Shown: one piece after another, positions 1-8,717 of the stretch
How the letters are laid out: the number at the start of each line of letters is the position of its first letter
Position numbering within the stretch: position 1 is the stretch's first letter
Assembly: GCA_031553655.1 (NCBI GenBank)
Contig: JAVBLG010000007.1
Coordinates: 14,787 to 78,786 of the forward strand
Origin: JAVBLG01 sp031553655
Lineage (GTDB): Bacteria > Desulfobacterota > Desulfovibrionia > Desulfovibrionales > Desulfovibrionaceae
Reading direction: 5' to 3'
Length of the DNA stretch: 64,000 nt
Translations under genes and position numbers: made by a program
The notes under the pieces: generated by a model
The model's input: only the letters and a program-made list of their open reading frames with translations
Database searches by the model: none
Told to the model about the DNA's origin: nothing

Positions 1-1
1 C

Positions 2-1156
2 ATATGCGCCGGAGCGCTCGCCGCCTCTTACGGAGGGTCGCCGTCAATCATGTGGCGCGACGAGGAGCGCGCGGCGCGGCGCGGCGTAACAAGCGCAACA
101 GGCGTCGAAACAAATCAGTCCAGAGCAAGGGTGCAGGCTTTGCCGGGCATTCCCTTGCCGCAATCAGCAGTTAGTGAAAGAACAACCTCCGTGCGCGGGG
201 GGCTGGCCAGCAACCCGCGTATAAACGCCCATGGCGGCACCTTGCAAACCGCGCCCGGCCCGGACGACTGGCGCATAAAAATAAGGGAAGCGGCGGTCAC
301 GACCGGGCCAATGGTAACCCTGGCCGAAATAGCCGATCCGCTGGGACCGATCTCCGCCGAAGATTGGCGAGCTTTGGCTGCCACCCCGCTGTGGCCGGCC
401 CCGGAAGAAGGGGGCAAGCCCTTTCAAATCAATAAAACCAGGGTAACCCAGGCTCTGAAAACCGTTCTTGGCGAAGCCATAGCCGACCACTGCATTGTTC
501 CCAACAGCCTTACAATGCAAAAAGGGGGGTTGGTGCTGCGTGAAGAGGATCTGCGCTCATATGTGGTCAGAACATTGACGCCGCAACTCGCGGCCATGCC
601 CGGTGAGGCCGGCCTTCAGGATCTGCGCCTGCCGCCTTACATTTTTTTGGCTCACCCCCAGCAGATTGTGGAACTTGAACCCGTAAAACTGGTGCCGGGA
701 CGCCTAAACATGCGCTTTGTAATACGCGAGGCCAACGGCCAGGTTTTGAAACGCGTGTCCGGCTCGGCAACTCTTGATATGTGGATTAATGTCCCGGCGA
801 CGGCCCGCCCCCTGAACAAGGGCGATCATATCTCCGCCGAAAATGTGACGTTCATCCGTATGAACGCCGCCGGTATGCGTGAAATGCCCTGGGACGGACG
901 TGGAGGCCCCTGGCAGGTGCTGCGCTCCATAGGCGCGGGGCAACCCATTTTCCAGGGAGATCTGGCCGCGCAAGCCATGGTGCGCAAGGGTACCGTGGTA
1001 AGCATGCAATATTCCGTTGGCAATGTGCACATTCGCACCCAAGCCGAAGCCCTGACCGACGGCGCGCCCGGAGCCACAATTCCGGTACGCAACTTGCAAA
1101 GTAAAAAACAAATCTATGCCACAGTGGTTGACGGCAATACAGTGGTCGTCAAGTAG
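2..1156 (+). CDS. flgA: FlgA, flagellar P-ring assembly chaperone (5' end outside window)
   Basis: FlgA is a periplasmic chaperone for assembly of the FlgI P-ring around the flagellar rod. The C-terminal ~125 residues show the SAF/FlgA pattern: LNKGDHISAENV, then GAGQPIFQGDL, then a VRKGTVV strand and a VRNLQSKKQIYATV ending. The reading frame has no stop between base 2 and the ATG at 50, and its codons there read ICAGALAAS, like the end of a signal peptide. The true start is therefore probably upstream of the window and the ATG at 50 is internal. Residues between about 20 and 130 are poorly conserved linker. It is followed after 17 bases by flgH, the usual order. Family assignment is firm; the start is not. 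Confidence 0.9.
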   Translation: MCAGALAASYGGSPSIMWRDEERAARRGVTSATGVETNQSRARVQALPGIPLPQSAVSERTTSVRGGLASNPRINAHGGTLQTAPGPDDWRIKIREAAVTTGPMVTLAEIADPLGPISAEDWRALAATPLWPAPEEGGKPFQINKTRVTQALKTVLGEAIADHCIVPNSLTMQKGGLVLREEDLRSYVVRTLTPQLAAMPGEAGLQDLRLPPYIFLAHPQQIVELEPVKLVPGRLNMRFVIREANGQVLKRVSGSATLDMWINVPATARPLNKGDHISAENVTFIRMNAAGMREMPWDGRGGPWQVLRSIGAGQPIFQGDLAAQAMVRKGTVVSMQYSVGNVHIRTQAEALTDGAPGATIPVRNLQSKKQIYATVVDGNTVVVK

Positions 1157-1173
1157 CTTTCAAGGAGATACCC

Positions 1174-1929
1174 ATGCGTAATCGCACCATATTCTATGCC
1201 GGAACAATTATGCTGGCGCTGATTTCCGGATGCAACGGCCCTAAAAAAGCGCCTAATTTCCAGCCCCCGGTGGTGCCTGAACAGCAATACCGCACCGAGA
1301 CCTCGCGCCAGAACAACCCCGGCTCCATTTTTGCCGAAAGCGAGGCCGATCAGCTGTTTGCCGACAGCCGCGCCAGACGTGTGGGCGACATAGTGGTTGT
1401 AAAGATCACTGAAAGCACCACCGGCAAAAACAAGGCCGACACCACGGCCAGCAAGGGTAATACCAACGGCTACGGCGTAGCCAGCTATTTCGGCGAAACC
1501 AAGGCGCCCTTCATTCCCGGCGTCAGCCTGATTCCCGTTGTCGGAGGCCTGGCCAACGGCATGACCAAGTCCGTGGGCGCGGCCACCGGCAACAATGTGC
1601 TCTCAACCAACTCAGACAGTGATCTCAACACCACCGGCGAAACCAAGCGCGAAAACAAGCTCACCGCGGCCCTGGCGGCCAGAGTGGTGCGGGTCATGCC
1701 CGGCGGCATTTTGCAGATTGAAGGCGCGCGCGAAATACGCATCAACGAAGAAACCCAGTATATGGTCGTAACCGGCACTATACGCAGCCGCGACGTGGCC
1801 GCCGACAACAGCATACAGTCAACCCAGATTGCCGACGCCAGTATACAATACTATGGCAAGGGCGTCCTGGCCGACAAGCAGAAGCCTGGGTGGTTTAGCC
1901 GCCTCATGGACAACGTCTGGCCTTTCTAA
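1174..1929 (+). CDS. flgH: FlgH, flagellar L-ring lipoprotein
   Basis: FlgH builds the L-ring, the outer-membrane bushing of the flagellar basal body. The 251-residue product starts with a lipoprotein signal peptide and a lipobox (LISGC, Cys about residue 20). The mature part has the family signature: SLFADSRARRVGDIVVVKI-like text at about 60-90 and a C-terminal SIQSTQIADASIQYYGKG block. An AAGGAG ribosome site sits before the ATG. It lies 17 bases after flgA. flgI normally follows in this operon, but here a long palindrome and an unrelated glycosyltransferase follow. A short C-terminal tail (WFSRLMDNVWPF) is typical of the family. Confidence 0.95.
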   Translation: MRNRTIFYAGTIMLALISGCNGPKKAPNFQPPVVPEQQYRTETSRQNNPGSIFAESEADQLFADSRARRVGDIVVVKITESTTGKNKADTTASKGNTNGYGVASYFGETKAPFIPGVSLIPVVGGLANGMTKSVGAATGNNVLSTNSDSDLNTTGETKRENKLTAALAARVVRVMPGGILQIEGAREIRINEETQYMVVTGTIRSRDVAADNSIQSTQIADASIQYYGKGVLADKQKPGWFSRLMDNVWPF

Positions 1930-2054
1930 AGCGGCTGGCCGGACCGGCGGCGGCGTCAATTCGCCAAAAATCAGGCGGGGATGAACCAAAGAGTTCTATC
2001 CCCGCCTGATTTTTGGCGATTTCCTTGCCGGCAATCCAACCTGCCGCTTTAGAA
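1924..2054 (+). repeat. Stop-codon palindrome, copy 1 (after flgH)
   Basis: Outer arms TTCTAAAGCGGC (1924-1935) and GCCGCTTTAGAA (2043-2054) are perfect complements, and the left arm contains the last Phe codon and TAA stop of flgH. Inside lies a perfect 20 bp stem at 1962-1981 and 1999-2018 with a 17-base loop. GTCAA precedes the inner stem and TTTCCTTGCC follows it, the two marks shared by the whole family. No T-run follows, so it is not a textbook terminator. Confidence 0.85.
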
Positions 2055-2228
2055 ACCCGCCGAACTCTTATCCTCCGGCTTTTTAACCATTTTCTTTATT
2101 AAAATCTATGGCAAGTGTCGTAAAAACATTCTATGTTCCAATCCACAGTCAGCTACATCCGCCGACTGGACTCGTCTCCGGCCTGTAGGAACAGGCAAGG
2201 AAGATTTCGGACTATAAAGGAAATTTTG

Positions 2229-3236
2229 ATGAAAATCTGGTACCACCGCAACCCCTACATCAGCTATTTTCGGGCCGGACAGGAAAATGTCAATTGCTTG
2301 AAAGCGCTTGGGCATGCTCTTGTGGACGGGCCGGAAGAAGCCGATGTGGCCATTTTGCACGACGAACCCACAAATTATGCTTTTTTGGTGGGAAAAATGG
2401 GGACGCACCGTCCGAAGCGGGTAATCGGATACGCGGTGTGGGAAACGGAATTACTCTCTCCGGCCCTTGCGCCGGGTATGTCCCTTGTTGACGAGGCATG
2501 GACCTGCTCGGAATTTTCCCGCGCCGCGCTGGCTCCGGCCTGCGCCAAGGTTTTCACGGTACCCCATGTTGTGCGTCGCCTGCCCCTCACCCCGGAAGAA
2601 GTGCGCGCGGCAAGGGAACGTCTGCAAGCCGGCCCGGACGATTTTGTCTTTCTCAGCGTGGTAGATTTTCTGAACCCGCGCAAAAATGTGGAGACTTTGC
2701 TGGCTGCCTATGCGGCGGTGCGCGGGCAACTGGGCGGCAGAGCGCGTCTGGCTCTGAAGCAGTACCGCATCAGTTGCGAGTTGCCGGACTTGCCGGGACT
2801 TGTGGGAATCAACGAGAAACTGAGCGACAGGGAAATGTCCGCGCTATATGCCGCCTGCGACTGCTATATAAGTCCTCACCGCTGCGAGGCCTGGGGTTTG
2901 TCCATATCTGAAAGCATGGCTTACGGCCGCCCGGTAATAGCCACCGGCTATTCGGGCAATATGCAATATATGACCAAAGATAACAGTATTCCCGTGCCCT
3001 ACTCCCTTGCGCCGATTTCGGCCGTAATGCGCGAAAGGTTCCCCATTTTCACTTCAGACATGGTCTGGGCCGAAATTTCCCTGCCCGCTCTCACGCGGGC
3101 CATGCTGCGCGAGGCCAGTGGCCGGGGGAATGCAAAAATCCGGGCCAATGCGGCGAAAATTACCGAAACATACGGCCCGGATTCTGTAATGGCGATAATT
3201 AAAGCTATATTACAGCAAGATACAACACATTATTAG
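2229..3236 (+). CDS. Glycosyltransferase family 4 (GT-B fold)
   Basis: Probable nucleotide-sugar glycosyltransferase of the retaining GT4 class, acting in the cytoplasm on a surface polysaccharide or glycoprotein. The C-terminal half has the GT4 donor-site pattern: FVFLSVVDFLNPRKNVETLL at about 130-150, then LSDREMSALYAACDCYISP, then CEAWGLSISESMAYGRPVIA with the E-x7-E pair at about 225-245. The 335-residue form starting MKIWYHRNP is preferred because AAGGAAATTTTG precedes that ATG; an upstream in-frame ATG at 2133 has no ribosome site. Donor and acceptor cannot be read from sequence. Its place after flgH could suggest flagellin glycosylation, but that is only a guess. Confidence 0.85.
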   Translation: MKIWYHRNPYISYFRAGQENVNCLKALGHALVDGPEEADVAILHDEPTNYAFLVGKMGTHRPKRVIGYAVWETELLSPALAPGMSLVDEAWTCSEFSRAALAPACAKVFTVPHVVRRLPLTPEEVRAARERLQAGPDDFVFLSVVDFLNPRKNVETLLAAYAAVRGQLGGRARLALKQYRISCELPDLPGLVGINEKLSDREMSALYAACDCYISPHRCEAWGLSISESMAYGRPVIATGYSGNMQYMTKDNSIPVPYSLAPISAVMRERFPIFTSDMVWAEISLPALTRAMLREASGRGNAKIRANAAKITETYGPDSVMAIIKAILQQDTTHY

Positions 3237-3243
3237 AGAATTT

Positions 3244-3385
3244 TGCCTTTGAAATTATCCATGACTTAAAGCTGATTTTTTCAATTCGGGTCCGATTCTC
3301 CTCCTCCACCATTCACCGGCGGCGCAGGACAATCAACCTCAGGTTCAAAAAGCAGCTTCAAGCTATAGATAATTTCAAAAGCGGA
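3244..3385 (+). repeat. Long imperfect palindrome after the GT4 gene
   Basis: Left arm 3244-3274 (with CTTTGAAATTATCC and CTTAAAGCTG) pairs with right arm 3353-3385 (with CAGCTTCAAG and GATAATTTCAAA). The arms begin about eight bases after the TAG stop of the GT4 gene. A degenerate relative of the left arm occurs at about 9511-9575. The marks of the main stop-codon palindrome family are absent, so this is a separate family. Confidence 0.7.
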
Positions 3386-3394
3386 ATACTGTAA

Positions 3395-3430
3395 CGGGTG
3401 AAGCCGTCCGAAAACATCCGGCTTCACCCG
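3395..3430. terminator. Bidirectional terminator-like hairpin
   Basis: CGGGTGAAGCCG (3395-3406) and CGGCTTCACCCG (3419-3430) form a perfect 12 bp stem with a 12-base loop, followed by CAAAAATAG. It lies between the convergent GT4 and zinc-ribbon genes and could end both transcripts. Confidence 0.6.
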
Positions 3431-3473
3431 CAAAAATAGTTGGTATAGTTGGAGAGCCGCGTGGCGCCGCCTT

Positions 3474-3731
3474 CTAAATGAAATCCGGATCCACTGCCGC
3501 CCGCCCCCCGGCCATCATGATGCGGATGAAATGCTGACCGCGCTCATCCACCGGCAAAATGGGAAAGGGGCGGCCGCAAGCGTCACACTTGGCCATGCCC
3601 GGCCTGGTGGGGCTGACCATGGGCACATGCCGCCCGCAGAAAGGGCATTTATAAAAAAACAGAATTTCCATGCCGTCGGGGGCCACAGGGCGCATCGGCC
3701 CCTTACCCTGGCTGTTCTTTTCTCCGCTCAT
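3474..3731 (-). CDS. Small zinc-ribbon protein, function unknown
   Basis: An 85-residue protein with two CxxC pairs, CPFCGRH at about 35-41 and CDACGRP at about 55-61, spaced as in a zinc ribbon. The ending is hydrophobic and basic (HFIRIMMAGGRAAVDPDFI). The start MSGEKNSQ is chosen because GAGGATACAGAG precedes its ATG; an in-frame upstream extension to 3761 would run into the palindrome between this gene and gpmI. It is transcribed in the same direction as gpmI. A nucleic-acid or protein binding role is possible, but no function can be assigned. Confidence 0.7.
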   Translation of the reverse strand: MSGEKNSQGKGPMRPVAPDGMEILFFYKCPFCGRHVPMVSPTRPGMAKCDACGRPFPILPVDERGQHFIRIMMAGGRAAVDPDFI

Positions 3732-3755
3732 CTCTGTATCCTCAATAGTACATCT

Positions 3756-3883
3756 CAGCAACGGCCCAATTTTCCGTCAGACAAGGGAGACACGCTTTTG
3801 CGAAGCGAACGCGCTCTTATGGTGCTCGCAGCTGAGAAAAAGCGTGGTCTTACGCCGTATCACGGTAAATTCGGCCGTTACTG
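3756..3883 (-). repeat. Stop-codon palindrome, copy 2 (gpmI)
   Basis: Outer arms at 3756-3777 and 3862-3883 (GGCCGTTACTG pairs with CAGCAACGGCC, one mismatch) cover the last Gln codon and TAA stop of gpmI. The inner stem pairs ACACGCTTTT with AAAAAGCGTGG. The marks CAAGGGAGA and TCTTACG are degenerate forms of the family's GGCAAGGAAA and TTGACG as read on this strand. The apex CTCTTATGGTGCTCG resembles copies 3, 5 and 9. Confidence 0.75.
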
Positions 3884-5428
3884 TCCGGCCAAATTCACAC
3901 CGGTCATCAATTCCGGCTTCTCCACGCCCCACAACCCCAGAATGGTGGGAGCCACGTCGGCCAGGCGGCCCGAAGCCAGATTTTTGACTTCCCCCTCGTT
4001 CACAAGAATGCAGGGTACCGGGTTGGTGGTGTGCGCGGTTTGCGGGTGCCCGTTATCGTCGAGCATTTTCTCGGCATTGCCGTGGTCGGCAATTACAATC
4101 ATGCGCCCGCCCGACTCGCGCACGGCCTTTTCCATGCGTCCCAGACAGGCGTCCACGGTTTCCACAGCCTTTATTGTAGCCGGAATTTTGCCGCTGTGCC
4201 CCACCATGTCACAGTTGGCCAAATTGCACACTACCAGGGTGTATTGCCCGCTCTTCCAGGCTTTGAGAAAGTCTTCGGTAACTTCTTTGGCGCTCATTTG
4301 CGGCTTAAGGTCGTAGGTGGCCACATCACGCGGCGATTGCACCAGAATACGATCTTCGCCCTCAAAAGGTTCTTCCAGGCCGCCGTTGAAAAAATAGGTC
4401 ACGTGAGCATATTTTTCTGTTTCGGCCAGGCGCAACTGCTTCAGACCCATTTTAGAAACCACTTCACCCAACACCATATGCGGGGCTTCTTTGGGGAAGG
4501 CCACCGGCAGATCAAAATCTGAATCATAAGCTGTCATGGAAGCCATGGCCGCAAGACGCGGCATGGTTCCGCGCTCAAAGGAACTGAAATCGTCCTTGCT
4601 CAGGGCGCGCACTATTTCGCGCATGCGGTCGGCGCGGAAGTTGAAAAAGAAAATGCCGTCGCCATCAGCCAGATTGGCCGGCTTTTGCCCTGCGGCGGCT
4701 TCTATTATATGCGGTTTGATGAATTCATCGGTAAGCCCGGCCTGATAGGAGGCGGCCACAGCCGCCGGGGCGCTCGCGGCTTTTTCTCCCACGCCATGCA
4801 CAAGCATGTTGAAAGCTTCGGCCACACGCTCCCAGCGAGTGTCGCGGTCCATGGCGTAATAACGGCCGCAAACGGTACCAACGCGACATTTGCCAGCCAG
4901 CCCGGCCGATTCGAAATAGCCGAGCAGCTCGTTGATAAAGCCCGCGCCGCTGTCGGGGCTGGTGTCGCGCCCATCCATAAGGGCGTGCACAACAACCTCA
5001 AGGCCGCGCCCGGCGGCTATACGCGCCAGGTGCTTCACATGCTCGATATGGCTGTGCACCCCGCCGTTGGAAATAAGTCCGGCCAGATGCAGCCGCCCGC
5101 CCGCCGCAGAAATTTTATCGAGCAGCGCGTTAAAAACTTTGTTCTTGTCCAGCTCGCCTTCTTCGATGGCCACGTCAATTTTGGTCATATCCTGATATAT
5201 TATGCGGCCGGAACCTATATTGAGATGCCCCACTTCGGAATTGCCGATATACCCGGCCGGAAGCCCCACGTCGCGGCCGGAAGCCTCCAGACGAGAATTG
5301 GGGCACGATGCCGTAAGTCGGTCGAAATTGGGGGTGGCCGCCAGCGACACGGCATTACCCGGACCGGCCGGAGCAAGGCCAAAGCCGTCCATTATAAGCA
5401 AAAGGGTGGGGGTGAGTTTGGCGTTCAT
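3878..5428 (-). CDS. gpmI: 2,3-bisphosphoglycerate-independent phosphoglycerate mutase
   Basis: Interconverts 3- and 2-phosphoglycerate in glycolysis and gluconeogenesis through a phosphoserine intermediate with two metal ions (normally Mn). The 516-residue length matches GpmI. The N-terminal metal site LLIMDGFGLAP, the catalytic serine in GNSEVGHLNIGSGR (about residue 65) and the second metal site VIADHGNAEKM with HTTNPVP near the C terminus are all present. GAGGTATATTTT precedes the ATG. rsfS lies 63 bases upstream on the same strand. The stop codon is embedded in a palindrome. Confidence 0.97.
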   Translation of the reverse strand: MNAKLTPTLLLIMDGFGLAPAGPGNAVSLAATPNFDRLTASCPNSRLEASGRDVGLPAGYIGNSEVGHLNIGSGRIIYQDMTKIDVAIEEGELDKNKVFNALLDKISAAGGRLHLAGLISNGGVHSHIEHVKHLARIAAGRGLEVVVHALMDGRDTSPDSGAGFINELLGYFESAGLAGKCRVGTVCGRYYAMDRDTRWERVAEAFNMLVHGVGEKAASAPAAVAASYQAGLTDEFIKPHIIEAAAGQKPANLADGDGIFFFNFRADRMREIVRALSKDDFSSFERGTMPRLAAMASMTAYDSDFDLPVAFPKEAPHMVLGEVVSKMGLKQLRLAETEKYAHVTYFFNGGLEEPFEGEDRILVQSPRDVATYDLKPQMSAKEVTEDFLKAWKSGQYTLVVCNLANCDMVGHSGKIPATIKAVETVDACLGRMEKAVRESGGRMIVIADHGNAEKMLDDNGHPQTAHTTNPVPCILVNEGEVKNLASGRLADVAPTILGLWGVEKPELMTGVNLAGQ

Positions 5429-5491
5429 AAAATATACCTCATTATTGTCATCAACACCGGAAAGCCGGGAGCGAAAAAACGTCGTGGCAAG

Positions 5492-5851
5492 CTATTTTAC
5501 ACCAAGCCTGGCATCCGTCCAGAGCGACTCAAGCCGATAGACCTCGCGTTCAGTTTCCTGAAAGATGTTCACGACTATGTCGTTGAGATCAACCAGAATC
5601 CATTGCCCGCTCTGGTAGCCTTCCATGCTGAGAAATTCAAATTTTTCCTTGCCGCACAGCTCGTTCACGCTGTCGGCCAGACTTTGCCCGTGGCGCACCG
5701 ACGAGGCCGTGGCCACAATCATTGCGTCGGCAAAAGAACTCACGCCCTTGATATCCAGGGAAACAACGTCGCGGGCCTTGTGTTCGTTGAGCCAGTTCAC
5801 CACTATGGCCGCTCTTTCGGAGTACGGCATGATTGAATACTTTTTGTCCAT
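5492..5851 (-). CDS. rsfS: Ribosomal silencing factor RsfS
   Basis: RsfS binds ribosomal protein uL14 and blocks joining of the 30S and 50S subunits when nutrients are scarce. The 119-residue product has the family core: DVVSLDIKGVSSFADAMIVA, then SSVRHGQSLADSVNEL, then WILVDLNDIVVNIFQ with an REVYRLESLW ending. The first ATG (MDKKYSIM) has only a weak GGAAA upstream; a second ATG eight codons later is possible. Pairing with gpmI downstream is seen in related bacteria, so co-transcription is likely. Confidence 0.93.
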   Translation of the reverse strand: MDKKYSIMPYSERAAIVVNWLNEHKARDVVSLDIKGVSSFADAMIVATASSVRHGQSLADSVNELCGKEKFEFLSMEGYQSGQWILVDLNDIVVNIFQETEREVYRLESLWTDARLGVK

Positions 5852-5944
5852 TTATTTTCCATTTAATAGTTCGTATGCAGATTCTTATGTTAAAATTTTC
5901 TCGTATCGCTGCCGGAGTCCGTAACACTGTGAATTTTTTCTTCC

Positions 5945-6092
5945 AGACAGCGTCGTCATGAGATGATTTTTCGTTATCCGGCAAGGAAAAAAAACTTTTT
6001 ATGAAAGGAGTGTACTATTACGGTACTCGACTGCAATAAAAAGGTTTTTTGACGCAGCCGGAAGCGAAAAAGCACTCATGGCGGCACTGTCT
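5945..6092 (-). repeat. Stop-codon palindrome, copy 3 (smpB)
   Basis: This copy is 148 bases long. The outer arms run from AGACAG (5945-5950) to CTGTCT (6087-6092), extended by CATGAG/CTCATG and TTTTTCG/CGAAAAA matches, and end in the TAG stop of smpB. The marks GGCAAGGAAA and TTGACGCAGCC frame an A/T-rich inner stem, with apex GTGTACTATTACGGTACTCGA. A half copy of its left side is found at 45024-45074. Confidence 0.85.
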
Positions 6093-6552
6093 AATCGGCC
6101 AGGCCGCGCTGCAGATCCCTCTCCCCCGCCCTCTTCTTCAAATCTTCCCTGTGATCGTACAATTTCTTGCCCCTGGCCAGGGCTATTTCCACCTTGATTC
6201 TCCCGCGTTTGAAATAAAGACGCACAGGAACAATGGTGTAGCCCTTCTGTTCAACCATCCGGCCCAGGTTGCGTATTTCCCTGGCGTGCAGCAACAGCAC
6301 CCGATCGCGCAACGGATCGGTCTCCACATGGGTGCTGGCATTTCTGTACGGAGCAATATGCAACCCCATCAAAATGGCTTGCCCCTTGCGTATTTCCACA
6401 TAGCTGTCAGTAAAGCTCACCTGGCCGTTGCGAAGACTCTTCACTTCCGGGCCGAGCAGGCTTATGCCCGCCTCGGTAAACTCGGACAGTTCATAGAGAT
6501 GCCGGGCCTTCTTGTTGGCGGCTATATTTTTTTGATCGTGCGGCTTGTTCAT
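6091..6552 (-). CDS. smpB: SsrA-binding protein SmpB
   Basis: SmpB delivers tmRNA to stalled ribosomes in trans-translation. The 153-residue product shows the OB-fold landmarks NKKARHLYELSEFTEAGI, LLGPEVKSLRNGQVSF, and the basic tail RGKKLYDHREDLKKR that forms a helix in the mRNA channel. It starts three bases after the ptsI stop, so it is probably read with the PTS genes. The tmRNA gene (ssrA) that often lies nearby was not found in the window. Confidence 0.97.
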   Translation of the reverse strand: MNKPHDQKNIAANKKARHLYELSEFTEAGISLLGPEVKSLRNGQVSFTDSYVEIRKGQAILMGLHIAPYRNASTHVETDPLRDRVLLLHAREIRNLGRMVEQKGYTIVPVRLYFKRGRIKVEIALARGKKLYDHREDLKKRAGERDLQRGLAD

Positions 6553-6555
6553 ATG

Positions 6556-8325
6556 TTATTTGCCCAGGTGAATCATGGTGGTGTGAAAATCAGCTTCGTC
6601 ACGTAAAAGTTCCGCCAGAGCATCGCCAACTATTTTATTGGCGCTTTCAACAGTGGTAGCCATTAAAACGGAATGCGCCAGAGCGTGACAGTCCGAAAAA
6701 TTCAAATTGCGGATTAAATGTTTGATCACCGGAACTGAAGGCAGGTTCACCGAAAGCCCATCTATGCCCATGCCCACCAGCAGCGGCAGGCAATAAGGAT
6801 CGGCCGCCAGTTCCCCACAAATGCACGCGGTTATGCCCTCACGGTGCGCGCTGTCAATCACATGCTTGATCGAGCGCACCAAGGCCGGATGTAATGGTTC
6901 GTGCAAATATTCCACATGCTTGTTGCCGCGATCTATGGCCAGCATGTAATGAGCCAGGTCATTGGTGCCGATACTGAAAAAATCGCATTCCTTAGCCAAA
7001 GCGTCGGCAATCAGCACTGTTGAGGGGATTTCAATCATTATACCCAGAGGCAGATTCGGATTATGAGCTTTACCTTCCAGGCTGAGATTCTGAATTTCCT
7101 CGTCAATGATCTGGCGCACGTCCAAAACTTCCCTCAGGCCGGAAATCATGGGCAGCATAAGCGCAACCTCGCCCTCGGCCGCCGCCCGCAAAATGGCGCG
7201 GATCTGAGTGCGAAAAATATTTTGATGGCGCAGGCAAAAACGTATGGCCCGCAGCCCCAAAGCCGGGTTGGCTTCCTTAAGGGCCGCCTGCCCCGGCAGC
7301 ATTTTGTCCGAACCAAGGTCAATACTTCTGAAAATCACCTGCTTCGGCGCGATACTCCTGGCTACTTGGGCGTATTCTTTGTATAAATCATCCTCTTTCG
7401 GCAAAGATGGCGCGGCCAGATAGCTGAACTCCGTGCGGTAAAGGCCCACGCCTTCGGCTCCGGCCATTTTAAGCGCTCCAGCCTCTATTACGTTTTCAAT
7501 ATTGGCTTCAATGCTCACTCTCACCCCGTCCAGAGTCTCAGCCGGCAAGTGAGTGTAGGTTCTTACCCGCTTCTCCCAGGAAGCAAAATCTTCCTTTATT
7601 TTGGCATAAGCCCCAATTTCATCTTCGCTGGGCTCAATCAGCACTCGCCCGTGCAGCGCATCCACAATAACCAGATCATCGTCGCGCACCAGCTCAAATA
7701 TGCCGGTAACACCCACCAGAGCCGGAATGTGGCGGCTGCGGGCCAGAATGGCGGTATGCGAAGTGGGGCCGCCCTCGGAAGTGAGCAGAGCCATAACATT
7801 GCCTATGTCAAAATCAAGAATGTCGGCTGGAGAAAGGTCCTCGGCCACCCACACTATGGGGGAAGCACCGCGTTTTTGCGTTTTGCGCTCTCCGGACAAA
7901 CTGGTCAGTATGCGCAGACCAACGGCCCGTATATCCTGGGCGCGGTCGCGTAAATACGGATCGTCCATGGCTCTGAAGGCCGCGCACACTTCCTCTACCA
8001 CCAGCTCCACGGCCGAAGCGGCCGACAGATTGCGCTCGCGGATGTGAACGCGGGTCTTCTCCAACAATTTTGGATCTTGGCAAATCAAAATATGCGAATC
8101 GATTATGCCGCGATTTTCGGCCATATCGTCCGGCACATTGTCCCTGACACGTTCTAACTCAACACGTGCGGAAAGGGCCGCTTGCTCGAAAGCGGCAATC
8201 TCGTCGGGCACATGCGAAGGCGGAATATGAATTTCCTGCCCGGTAAAACGACACTGCAACATGTTTACCCGACCAATGGCAATGCCTTGGGAAACAGTAG
8301 TGCCGAACAAAATTGCCCTGGCCAT
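6556..8325 (-). CDS. ptsI: PTS enzyme I (phosphoenolpyruvate-protein phosphotransferase)
   Basis: Enzyme I takes phosphate from PEP and passes it to HPr. The phospho-histidine loop GGPTSHTAILARSR (about residue 190) and the PEP-binding segments MIEIPSTVLIADALAKECDF, FSIGTNDLAHYMLAIDRGN and CGELAADP are intact. The 589-residue form beginning MARAILFGTT is chosen: its ATG is one base after the ptsH stop with GAGGAAT upstream, while the longer frame would only re-read ptsH in another frame. It forms a tight operon with ptsH and smpB. Confidence 0.96.
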   Translation of the reverse strand: MARAILFGTTVSQGIAIGRVNMLQCRFTGQEIHIPPSHVPDEIAAFEQAALSARVELERVRDNVPDDMAENRGIIDSHILICQDPKLLEKTRVHIRERNLSAASAVELVVEEVCAAFRAMDDPYLRDRAQDIRAVGLRILTSLSGERKTQKRGASPIVWVAEDLSPADILDFDIGNVMALLTSEGGPTSHTAILARSRHIPALVGVTGIFELVRDDDLVIVDALHGRVLIEPSEDEIGAYAKIKEDFASWEKRVRTYTHLPAETLDGVRVSIEANIENVIEAGALKMAGAEGVGLYRTEFSYLAAPSLPKEDDLYKEYAQVARSIAPKQVIFRSIDLGSDKMLPGQAALKEANPALGLRAIRFCLRHQNIFRTQIRAILRAAAEGEVALMLPMISGLREVLDVRQIIDEEIQNLSLEGKAHNPNLPLGIMIEIPSTVLIADALAKECDFFSIGTNDLAHYMLAIDRGNKHVEYLHEPLHPALVRSIKHVIDSAHREGITACICGELAADPYCLPLLVGMGIDGLSVNLPSVPVIKHLIRNLNFSDCHALAHSVLMATTVESANKIVGDALAELLRDEADFHTTMIHLGK

Positions 8326-8326
8326 G

Positions 8327-8620
8327 CTATTCCTCGAAATTGGCGGCAAAAACGCCGGCAATGCGTTCCAGGGCGTCGCGCGCGTCCACCCCTGATGCTC
8401 TGAACACAAGGCGGGAGTTCTGCCCGGCCCCGAGGGACATCATGTCCAGAATACTCTTCACGTCAGCTGTTGAACCGTTGAAAGAAACCGTGATCTCGGC
8501 CCCGAACCGCTGCGCTTCTCTGGTCAGGCGAGCCGCCGGACGCGCATGCAGCCCCAAAGGCGAGGCCACGGTTACGGCAAGCGTGAGCTCACCCTCATTT
8601 TCATCTATGGCATAGTTCAT
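8327..8620 (-). CDS. ptsH: HPr, phosphocarrier protein of the PTS
   Basis: HPr relays phosphate from enzyme I to EIIA proteins. The 97-residue product carries the active histidine in PLGLHARPAARL (about residue 25) and the regulatory-serine segment VKSILDMMSLGAG (about 55). The N terminus is about ten residues longer than in E. coli HPr. It lies one base before ptsI and about 100 bases after the EIID gene. With only EIID beside it, this HPr may serve regulation more than sugar uptake; that is inference. Confidence 0.95.
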   Translation of the reverse strand: MNYAIDENEGELTLAVTVASPLGLHARPAARLTREAQRFGAEITVSFNGSTADVKSILDMMSLGAGQNSRLVFRASGVDARDALERIAGVFAANFEE

Positions 8621-8717
8621 GTTTCACCCGGTTGTTCCCGACGGCCTTAAGGCCGCCTTCTGACCCACGCCGCCGTCGGCAAAGGTCGGTAATTACATTA
8701 CCCCGGCTCCGTACAAC

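Noticed and set aside
8621..8717. Riboswitch or attenuator between EIID and ptsH
   Set aside because: Only short GGCC-type stems are present, and no known riboswitch core was recognised.
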